This document shows positions 34,083 through 40,510 of a stretch of DNA of 40,510 nucleotides, piece after piece. Below the pieces are notes generated by a model. The model was not told the DNA's origin. It did not search any database and worked only from the letters and a program-made list of their open reading frames with translations. The first letter of the stretch is position 1, and each line of letters begins with the position of its first letter. This stretch comes from Methanococcoides seepicolus (lineage in GTDB: Archaea > Halobacteriota > Methanosarcinia > Methanosarcinales > Methanosarcinaceae), in the NCBI RefSeq assembly GCF_023684405.1, contig NZ_JAGSOI010000020.1:1-40510 (forward strand), in the 5' to 3' direction. The translations under genes and the position numbers were made by a program.

Positions 34083-34514
34083 TTGACACGAGTACTTGCT
34101 ACGGGAACTTTTGATCTTCTGCATCCGGGACATGTTTTTTTCTTGACACAGGCACGTAGTTTAGGGGATGAGCTTTATGTCCTTGTTGCAAGGGATTCCA
34201 TGATAAAACACAAGGCACGACCTATTGTTCCTGAAGGACAAAGACTTGAGATGATAAGTGCTTTCGGGGTCGTGGACAAGGCACTTCTTGGAAGTGAGAG
34301 TGATATCTTTGAGCCTTTAAAAGAGATCGAACCTGATATCATCGTTCTGGGGCATGACCAGTTCTTCGATACCCGTGAGCTTGAAAAAAGTCTGGGTGAG
34401 AGGGGCTTTAAAGCAAAGGTAGTACGTGTCGATGATGCGATGAAATGTGAACTTTGTAGTAGTGGAAGAATTATTAAAAGGGTACTTGAAAGGTACGGAC
34501 AGAATGAGGAATGA
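34083..34514 (+). CDS. ribL: archaeal FAD synthase
   Basis: RibL transfers AMP from ATP (or CMP from CTP) to FMN, making FAD. The 143-residue protein is a cytidylyltransferase-like nucleotidyltransferase with the start RVLATGTFDLLHPGHV (HxGH), the segment ARPIVPEGQRLEMISAFGVVD and the C-terminal CELCSSGRIIKRVLERY, with the conserved Cys pair known for the archaeal enzyme. It starts with TTG at 34083 behind GGTGAT. The nearby ribH gives a small flavin-synthesis neighbourhood, though on the other strand. Confidence 0.93.
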   Translation: MTRVLATGTFDLLHPGHVFFLTQARSLGDELYVLVARDSMIKHKARPIVPEGQRLEMISAFGVVDKALLGSESDIFEPLKEIEPDIIVLGHDQFFDTRELEKSLGERGFKAKVVRVDDAMKCELCSSGRIIKRVLERYGQNEE

Positions 34515-34562
34515 AAGTTCTCTCAAAAATGTCTGGAAAAAAGGCAGAAAAAATATGTGAGA

Positions 34563-35705
34563 TCAGAGGAGTGTTTCCTCTATCCTCTGAAGTGCCTGTT
34601 TTATCCTTTCCTGTGATGTTGCGTAGGATATTCTTACGAAATCCTTTCCACTGACTCCGAATGCTGAGCCAGGTGTTACGGCTACGTGTGCTTCCTGAAG
34701 CAGTTTTTCAGCTACTATATCGCCGTTGCCAAATTCACTGACATCGGCAAATGCATAGAAAGCTCCGTCCGGTCTTTTGCATTTGATGCCAATGGAGTTC
34801 AGTCCATCGATGAGGAGATCACGTCTTGCTTTGAACTCTTTGATCATGTCATTGACAGGTTCCTGTGGACCTTCAAGGGCAGCAACACCACCGAATTGTG
34901 CGAAAGTGGTCGCACTGCTTACGGAGTGTGAGTGTATCTTCTTGAACCCTTTCATGATCTCAGGTATTGCTGTTACGTAACCAAGTCTCCAGCCTGTCAT
35001 TGCATATGCTTTTGAGAATCCGTTGACCGTTATGGTACGTTCATGCATGCCGTCAAGTGAACCCATGCTGATGTGCTTTTTCTCATAGATGATCTTCTCA
35101 TATATCTCATCTGACAGCACCAGGAGGTCGTGGTCGATGGCAAGGTCTGCAATGGTCTTGAGCTTTTCCTTGTCAAATACTCCACCTGTGGGATTGCATG
35201 GTGAGTTCACTACAATGAGCTTTGTCTTGTTCGTGATGAGCTCCTCGATTCCGTATGGCATGAAACCGTTCTCTGGATCGGTTGGTGCCCATACGGGGTT
35301 TGCACCTGCCAATTTGATGCAGGGGCTGTAGGATACCCATGACGGGTCCGAAAGGATAGCTTCATCGTTATCATCGAGAACTGACATCATGATCTCGAAG
35401 ATAGCCTGTTTTGCACCAGGTGTGACGAGTACGTCATCGGAGGTTACTTCCAGTTTGTTCTCTGTCTGCAACTTGTTTGCGATAGCTTCCCTCAGTTCAG
35501 GTATCCCTGTGGAAGGTGCGTAATGGGTTTCACCGCGGTACATGGCATCTGCTGCTGCTTTACAGATGTGGTCAGGTGTGTTGAAATCAGGCTCGCCAAG
35601 GCTAAAGCTGATAATGTCGATACCTTCGCTTTTCATCTTGTTTGCAGCATTGGCGATTTTAATCGTTGCCGATTCTTCAACACGTTCAAGTCTGGAGGAT
35701 GGCAT
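34563..35705 (-). CDS. class I/II aminotransferase (aspartate aminotransferase type)
   Basis: The 380-residue pyridoxal-phosphate enzyme has the fold-type I pattern: ISFSLGEPDFNTPDHI near the N-terminus, NSPCNPTGGVF (about 166), LSDEIYEKIIYE, the PLP-binding Lys in VNGFSKAYAMTGWRLGY (about 229-245) and the substrate Arg in FVRISYAT near the C-terminus. Family members use aspartate, aromatic or alanine-type donors; which applies cannot be read here. It is upstream-adjacent to ribH with a 50-base gap, on the same strand. Confidence 0.93.
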   Translation of the reverse strand: MPSSRLERVEESATIKIANAANKMKSEGIDIISFSLGEPDFNTPDHICKAAADAMYRGETHYAPSTGIPELREAIANKLQTENKLEVTSDDVLVTPGAKQAIFEIMMSVLDDNDEAILSDPSWVSYSPCIKLAGANPVWAPTDPENGFMPYGIEELITNKTKLIVVNSPCNPTGGVFDKEKLKTIADLAIDHDLLVLSDEIYEKIIYEKKHISMGSLDGMHERTITVNGFSKAYAMTGWRLGYVTAIPEIMKGFKKIHSHSVSSATTFAQFGGVAALEGPQEPVNDMIKEFKARRDLLIDGLNSIGIKCKRPDGAFYAFADVSEFGNGDIVAEKLLQEAHVAVTPGSAFGVSGKDFVRISYATSQERIKQALQRIEETLL

Positions 35706-35755
35706 TTCAGATCACTCTTTAAATATTCGTTTTTAATTCAAGTATAACTCTAATA

Positions 35756-36172
35756 TCACAGACGCTGAACCAGTTTCACAGCGGCTTCAACGGCACGTTT
35801 AGCATAGTCCACACGCTGATGTGCTTCCATACGTGTCATTCCCGGGCCTGCTATTCCAAGGGTCACCGGCTTGTCATATTCAAGTGAAAGGTCTATTATC
35901 TTCCTTGCTGCCTGCTGTACGACTATCTCATCATGTTTGGTGGCACCTTCGATAACGATCCCAATGGTTATCACAGCGTCAATATCATCCTTCAAACAAA
36001 GCTTCTTGATAGCAAGAGGCATATCATAAACGCCAGGAACAAGGATAGTTTCTGTAACTTCTGCACCAAGGAACTTTGCATGTTCAATTCCCATAAGTTC
36101 CATCTGGTAAGTCAGGTCTCTGTTAAATTCAGCTACTACAAATCCCAATCTAATAGTTTCACTATCACTCAA
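35756..36172 (-). CDS. ribH: 6,7-dimethyl-8-ribityllumazine synthase
   Basis: RibH condenses the ribityl-aminopyrimidine with dihydroxybutanone phosphate, the penultimate step to riboflavin. The 138-residue protein shows the family's substrate contacts: VAEFNRDLT (about 13-21), [12 protein letters not shown] (about 46-57), [13 protein letters not shown] (about 71-83, containing the catalytic His) and [15 protein letters not shown]. Length is typical of the archaeal form. Box A at 36229-36236 lies upstream. The aminotransferase gene follows and may be co-transcribed. Confidence 0.95.
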   Translation of the reverse strand: MSDSETIRLGFVVAEFNRDLTYQMELMGIEHAKFLGAEVTETILVPGVYDMPLAIKKLCLKDDIDAVITIGIVIEGATKHDEIVVQQAARKIIDLSLEYDKPVTLGIAGPGMTRMEAHQRVDYAKRAVEAAVKLVQRL

Positions 36173-36228
36173 AGCATTAAACTCCTTTATAATGACTTAA
36201 TTTCTTATTTATTAAACATCAATCTTGC

Positions 36229-36236
36229 ATATAAAT
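36229..36236 (-). promoter_or_regulatory. box A of ribH
   Basis: The minus strand reads ATTTATAT, predicting a start near 36206 and a leader of about 34 bases to ATG 36172. Confidence 0.5.
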
Positions 36237-36324
36237 ATACGTATAGGCTATTATAGCATCAAATTTCGATTATTTAAGGCTATCATACACAAGAATAAAT
36301 AGAAATACTTTCAACTACCCGTTG

Positions 36325-37371
36325 ATGCTATCAAATATCGTTGTACTGCTTATCGGGCTGTTACTGCTGGTCAAAGGCTCGGACGTTTTTGTCAGTTCAG
36401 CATCCGCCATTGCAAAAAAACTCGGAGTTTCAGAGTTCATTATTGGCTTGACACTTGTTGCGATTGGAACTTCGATACCTGAACTTGCTTCTTCTATGGC
36501 TGCATCAATTTCACATTCAAGTGGTATCGTGATAGGCAATGTTGTAGGTTCAAATATTGCAAACATAGCTCTTATAGTTGGATGTGCTGCGATCATCTCG
36601 GTGGTGAAGACCCATTCACACATGATACAAAGGGATGGCTACATCATGCTTTTTGCTTTCATTCTCTTCTTAGTTCTTGCATTTGATCTGCAACTATCAA
36701 GAACTGAAGCATCCATCCTTATCCTTCTCTATGTAGCTTATATTTTCTTTTTGTTCGAAGAGACATCAAAATATGAAGGTAAATTCTACTTTAAGGAATT
36801 TATAACTTATTTCGTCAAATTCAAATATGTAAAGACCATGAACCAGCGTATACGAACAGGGATCAATAACCACAACTCCGGTGATGAACAAGAAAATAAT
36901 AAGGAACATAGTGATCTCTACAAAGATCTCCTTATCCTTGCCTTTAGTGGAATTGCAGTGATGTTGGGTGCGAAATACTTTGTTGAGCAAGCAATATTCT
37001 TTGCACAGCTCTTTCAGGTCCCTGACACTTTCATCGGTATCACACTGGTTGCAGTTGGTACATCCCTTCCCGAACTAATGGTGACAATATCTGCTGCACG
37101 CAAAGGCTATGGGAGCATTGCAATTGGGAATGTCATCGGTTCCAACATAACGAATATCCTTCTGGTACTGGGAATCTCTGCATTCGTGTTCCCTCTTGAA
37201 ATAACAGGACTAAGCATCATGTTCACGATCCCGTTCATGATCATGATCAGTGTTGTTCTGTTATGGTTCATCCACACTCACTGGGAGATCAAGAGAATAG
37301 AAGGAATGGTATTGATATTGATGTATTTGATCTTCCTGATATTGTTGTTCAGTTTCGAGTTAGCTATCTGA
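36325..37371 (+). CDS. Na+/Ca2+ exchanger (CaCA family)
   Basis: The 348-residue membrane protein has the two inverted alpha repeats of cation/Ca2+ exchangers: GLTLVAIGTSIPELASS with GNVVGSNIANIALIVG in the first half and GITLVAVGTSLPELMVT with GNVIGSNITNILLVLG in the second, joined by a charged cytoplasmic loop (about 155-200). It exchanges Na+ for Ca2+ across the membrane. ATG 36325 is chosen; TTG 36322 immediately before it would add one residue. It is convergent with the P-type ATPase. Confidence 0.95.
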   Translation: MLSNIVVLLIGLLLLVKGSDVFVSSASAIAKKLGVSEFIIGLTLVAIGTSIPELASSMAASISHSSGIVIGNVVGSNIANIALIVGCAAIISVVKTHSHMIQRDGYIMLFAFILFLVLAFDLQLSRTEASILILLYVAYIFFLFEETSKYEGKFYFKEFITYFVKFKYVKTMNQRIRTGINNHNSGDEQENNKEHSDLYKDLLILAFSGIAVMLGAKYFVEQAIFFAQLFQVPDTFIGITLVAVGTSLPELMVTISAARKGYGSIAIGNVIGSNITNILLVLGISAFVFPLEITGLSIMFTIPFMIMISVVLLWFIHTHWEIKRIEGMVLILMYLIFLILLFSFELAI

Positions 37372-37446
37372 GCATTCCCCTCCAATTAACTTCTCAACTG
37401 TTATTTGGTTAACTAACTAACTAATTAACAGTATAGTTTGACATGA

Positions 37447-40161
37447 TCACCATTTCAGGAAAGTCTTTGCAAGCAACGATCCTTTTCTGATGTAATATTT
37501 CCTTATCTCATCCTGCACGAACAGCAATATTGCAAAAGGCATTGCAAGTACAAGATATTCCATTGAGACCGGTGCTGTTCCAAATATCTTGTTTGCAAAT
37601 GGATGGAACATTATCATGGAAAGTATCACTAATTCGCTCACTACTGCCAGCAGTATCATTTTATTCGTGAACATATTCCTGGATAATGCAGACTCAATTC
37701 TTGTACGGGATACGAGCAAATTTGCTATCTGGCATATTATGACTGCAGCAAAAAATGCCATAATGGCCTGTCTGTAGAGAAGATCATTGCTTAGCAAGGC
37801 CTGTCCCCAGGTCCAGCCTCCATCCAGAAGTACTGCAAAATAACATGTAAAGCCTGCCAGGGCTTCGATGGGTCCTTTCATTCCATAGGATGTCAAAAGT
37901 ACCTGTGGTGTCAGGAGCCTTTCATATTTTGAGCGGGGGGAACGCTTCATTATGTCCCCTTCCCCCTTCTCAACAGCCAGTGCCAGTGCCGGAAGTATAT
38001 CTGTACCAAGGTCGATGGCAAGGATCAACTGCACGTTCATGGGCAGGGGTATCGAAAGGAGGACAAATGCAATGAATGGCAGTATTTCCGGAATATTGCT
38101 TGTAAGGATGTAGGCAATGAACTTCTTGATGTTATCGAAGACGGTCCTTCCTTCTTCCACTGCATTGACGATAGTGGCGAAATTATCATCAAGAAGTATC
38201 ATGTCAGCAGATTCTCTTGCAACATCCGTACCGCTTCCCATGGCGACACCCATGTCTGCGTTCTTTATTGCAGGAGCATCGTTTACACCATCCCCGGTCA
38301 TGGTCACTATCTCTCCCCTTGACTGAAACGCCTGTACTATCTTCAATTTCTGAACCGGGGATGTTCGTGCGAATATAATATACGGAGCCTTCAGTTTTTT
38401 TGAAAGTTCATCAATTGATAATTTGTCCAGCTCAGCACCTGTGATCATCACCGGCTCATGGCCATTGCTACTAAAACCAACGTTCTTTGCAATGGAAAGG
38501 GCAGTTACCGGATGATCTCCTGTAATCATCACTACCTTTATTCCGGCCCGATGACATCTGTTAATAGCATCTTTGACCTCAGGTCTGTGAGGATCGACCG
38601 CACCGGCAAAACCGATAAATGTAAAACCTGTGTCGTATTCGATCTCCTCCTCAGCCCTGCGATATGCAAGAGCAAGCACACGTTCACCTCTTCCTGCGAT
38701 CTTCAAATGCATATCAAGGAGCTCGTTCCGGTCATCTTCTGTAATAGGTACTTCGTCCCCGTCCATCAGGACATGGTCGCACATTTTAATAACAACTTCA
38801 GTTGCGCCTTTCAGGTAGGATTCCTGTTCATCCGAATCAGTATGGTAAATTACCTGCATTCTTTCTTTCAGGGAGTCGAAAGAATATTCCTTCAAGCGAG
38901 TATTATTTTCCCGCATCAGATCAATATCAGTAAACTTGGATGCGTACATCAACAAAGCACCTTCAGTGGGGTCTCCCTTATATCTCGAAGGTCCTTCAAC
39001 GAGCCTTGAATTATTGCAAAGTACTGCTACTTTCATTAGAATGTCCGGTGGAACTTCCCCGTTGCTCACATCAATTTGTTCAAAGCCCAGGGTCATTGAA
39101 TGTATGGCCATCTTATTCTGGGTCAGTGTTCCGGTCTTATCCGTACAAATGACCGTGGTCGATCCAAGGGTTTCCACGGATTCGAGCCGCTTGATAAGTG
39201 CATTCCTTTTTGCCATTCTTTTTGAAGCCAGGCTTAGGGAAAGGGTTACAGTTGGAAGCAATCCTTCGGGGACATTGGCAACTATGATACCTATTGCAAA
39301 AATGAGATTCAACAGGAACAGGTCATGTGTCACAAAACCGATAGTAAAGAATGATATTCCGAGAAATATTGCAATTATTGAGATGATCCGGATGAAATTA
39401 TTGAGCTCTTTGCGAAGAGGTGTTTCAACTGATGTTGTCTGTTCCGTCAGGGTTGCAAGCTTTCCCATCTGTGTATTCTGGCCGGTTCCATAAACAACAG
39501 CTTTTCCGTTACCTGTCAATACAAGCGTTCCTGAGAAGACCATATTCCTGCATTCGAGTATATTTGGGTGGGTACATTCAAGGGAGCGTAACTGTGGCTC
39601 AGCCTCACCGGTCAATGACGAATTGTCAACCTTTAAAGTATTTTCTTCAATGAGCCGGCCATCAGCAGGGACCTTGTCTCCTTCTTCAATGAATATGACA
39701 TCCCCGACAACCAGTTCGGGTGCCAATATTTCCTTTATTTCCCCATCCCTCAATACCTTGGCAACAGGGGGTATAAGTTGGCGAAAACTCGCCATTATCT
39801 GTTCTGCCTGATATTCCTGTATAAAGGTGAACGTGGCATTGAGAATGACAACTCCAAAAAGCGCAATGGCGATGTACAAGTTGCCTTTTCCAGGGTCCAG
39901 CAGCTCTGATGCATATGAAAGCAAAGCCCCTGCAATAAGCAGGACCGAGAAAAAATTGTTGAATTGCTTAAAATACTTTTTAAGAACTGATTCTCCCCCT
40001 ATATTCTCAAAAATATTCCTTCCACATATCTCCAGCCTTTCTAAGGCTTCACGTGTTGTTAATCCCTCGATACCAGCATCGAAGCTTTTGAGAAACTCTT
40101 CAAGAGAAATGCTATGCTCATCGCCTTTTGTCTCGCAATCAGGAACTTTATTGTTGAGTAT
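37447..40161 (-). CDS. P-type cation ATPase resembling Na+/K+-ATPase (type IIC-like), start unclear
   Basis: All P-type signatures are present: actuator SLTGEAEP, phosphorylation site CTDKTGTLTQNKM, TGDGVNDAPAIKNADMGVAMG in the hinge and about 10 membrane helices. Membrane helix 4 reads IVANVPEGLLPTVTLSLSLA and helix 6 IDLGTDILPALALA, followed by EKGEGDIMKRSPR, as in Na+/K+ and H+/K+ ATPases. The simplest start codon, TTG 39924, lies inside helix 2; in-frame sense codons continue upstream with the usual N-terminal domain (SLEEFLKSFDAGIEGLTTRE). No ATG, GTG or TTG occurs there before TGA 40180-40182. ATA 40161 after GGGGGT is a formal possibility; alternatively ATG 40186 joins the frame if the five-C run 40169-40173 has one base too many. 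About 904 residues; transported ion inferred. Confidence 0.85.
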   Translation of the reverse strand: MLNNKVPDCETKGDEHSISLEEFLKSFDAGIEGLTTREALERLEICGRNIFENIGGESVLKKYFKQFNNFFSVLLIAGALLSYASELLDPGKGNLYIAIALFGVVILNATFTFIQEYQAEQIMASFRQLIPPVAKVLRDGEIKEILAPELVVGDVIFIEEGDKVPADGRLIEENTLKVDNSSLTGEAEPQLRSLECTHPNILECRNMVFSGTLVLTGNGKAVVYGTGQNTQMGKLATLTEQTTSVETPLRKELNNFIRIISIIAIFLGISFFTIGFVTHDLFLLNLIFAIGIIVANVPEGLLPTVTLSLSLASKRMAKRNALIKRLESVETLGSTTVICTDKTGTLTQNKMAIHSMTLGFEQIDVSNGEVPPDILMKVAVLCNNSRLVEGPSRYKGDPTEGALLMYASKFTDIDLMRENNTRLKEYSFDSLKERMQVIYHTDSDEQESYLKGATEVVIKMCDHVLMDGDEVPITEDDRNELLDMHLKIAGRGERVLALAYRRAEEEIEYDTGFTFIGFAGAVDPHRPEVKDAINRCHRAGIKVVMITGDHPVTALSIAKNVGFSSNGHEPVMITGAELDKLSIDELSKKLKAPYIIFARTSPVQKLKIVQAFQSRGEIVTMTGDGVNDAPAIKNADMGVAMGSGTDVARESADMILLDDNFATIVNAVEEGRTVFDNIKKFIAYILTSNIPEILPFIAFVLLSIPLPMNVQLILAIDLGTDILPALALAVEKGEGDIMKRSPRSKYERLLTPQVLLTSYGMKGPIEALAGFTCYFAVLLDGGWTWGQALLSNDLLYRQAIMAFFAAVIICQIANLLVSRTRIESALSRNMFTNKMILLAVVSELVILSMIMFHPFANKIFGTAPVSMEYLVLAMPFAILLFVQDEIRKYYIRKGSLLAKTFLKW

Positions 40162-40283
40162 AATGTTACCCCCGTACTCTCAACATATTTGTAGATATAA
40201 CTGTAATAATGGGATATAGATTATTCTATCTGCTCAGCCTTTTAATTTGATAATCTCTTTTTGACGGTATCTGAAGACCAAAA

Positions 40284-40292
40284 CTTATTTAA
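40284..40292 (+). promoter_or_regulatory. box A of the 40357 gene
   Basis: CTTATTTAA lies about 70 bases before ATG 40357, predicting a start near 40314. It shares the gap with the divergent P-type ATPase. Confidence 0.4.
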
Positions 40293-40356
40293 ATTTTGGT
40301 AATTAACGATTAATACTCAGTAATGATTTGTGGTATTAATTATAAGAGGTGGTACA

Positions 40357-40510
40357 ATGGATTTTCACAGTGGAAAACTTACTGTATTGACCGTATGTTT
40401 ATTGATCGCAGGGATGGTAATTCCAGTTTCTGCGTTCGTACCATCGGTGAATGCTCATGATATTTATGAAGAATTGACTATAGATATACCAAAGAGTGGC
40501 TTATACGTAC
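40357..40510 (+). CDS. secreted protein, 5' part only
   Basis: The first 51 codons are visible before the window ends. ATG 40357 follows the strong site GAGGTGGT. A signal peptide is clear (LTVLTVCLLIAGMVIPVSAF, residues ~8-27), followed by VPSVNAHDIYEELTIDIPKS. The protein is exported; function cannot be judged from this fragment. Confidence 0.7.
   Translation, partial: MDFHSGKLTVLTVCLLIAGMVIPVSAFVPSVNAHDIYEELTIDIPKSGLYV

Noticed and set aside
38936-39493. 185-codon plus-strand frame
   Set aside because: Antisense shadow of the P-type ATPase gene.
1-40510. tRNA genes and CRISPR arrays
   Set aside because: I looked for TTCRANNC T-loops with matching stems and for regularly spaced direct repeats; the hits were inside genes or lacked partner stems, and no array was found.

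Overview
The window looks like the chromosome of a methylotrophic methanogenic archaeon of the Methanosarcinaceae, most like Methanococcoides. The evidence is archaeal FAD synthase (RibL), PurS/PurQ, a CDP-alcohol phosphatidyltransferase of the archaetidyl type, an HdrD-like CCG Fe-S protein, a DUF1638 protein, Dph6, box A (TTTATATA-like) promoters and near-total avoidance of TAG as a stop codon. TAG avoidance is expected in a lineage that decodes UAG as pyrrolysine (Pyl).

Layout. 1-18 is the 5' tip of a 16S rRNA gene that runs out of the window on the minus strand, followed by a long leader with two matching box A elements. Next are a pentapeptide-repeat protein and a trkH K+ transporter gene that is broken twice: by a one-base frameshift and by a ~1.0 kb DDE insertion sequence. 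A secreted/membrane beta-helix polymer-forming protein follows.

4967-14251 is a defence cluster on the minus strand. Its transcription order is hsdR, PIN-GNAT-EVE protein, ASCH-HsdS fusion, AlbA_2/Schlafen-like protein, hsdM. The PIN-GNAT-EVE frame contains an in-frame TAG, and the specificity subunit carries an N-terminal ASCH (PUA-like) domain. 12-bp tandem repeats occur in the albA-like gene and next to the hsdR stop.

14398-28315 holds a Cache-sensor histidine kinase, a frameshifted COG1361 surface protein, a 192-bp solo end of the same IS, purQ-purS, the phosphatidyltransferase, a TPR protein with an in-frame TAG at codon 26, an asparagine-synthetase-like protein lacking the catalytic Cys, dph6, pyruvate kinase, a divergent Fe-S oxidoreductase/GntP permease pair and a macrodomain protein. 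28560-40510 holds a Cache-cupin lipoprotein, an IS-derived mini-element, a Na+/solute symporter with its small accessory protein, DUF1638, a TnpB-only IS605-type element, ribL, an aminotransferase, ribH, a Na+/Ca2+ exchanger, a P-type ATPase resembling Na+/K+-ATPases and the start of a secreted protein.

Main points for a second look: (1) two separate genes whose conserved frames run straight through TAG while no intact neighbour ends in TAG, so either Pyl/amber readthrough or nonsense decay; (2) the expanded type I restriction cluster with fused PUA-like readers; (3) several genes each one base away from an intact frame, which is either decay, switching or assembly error.
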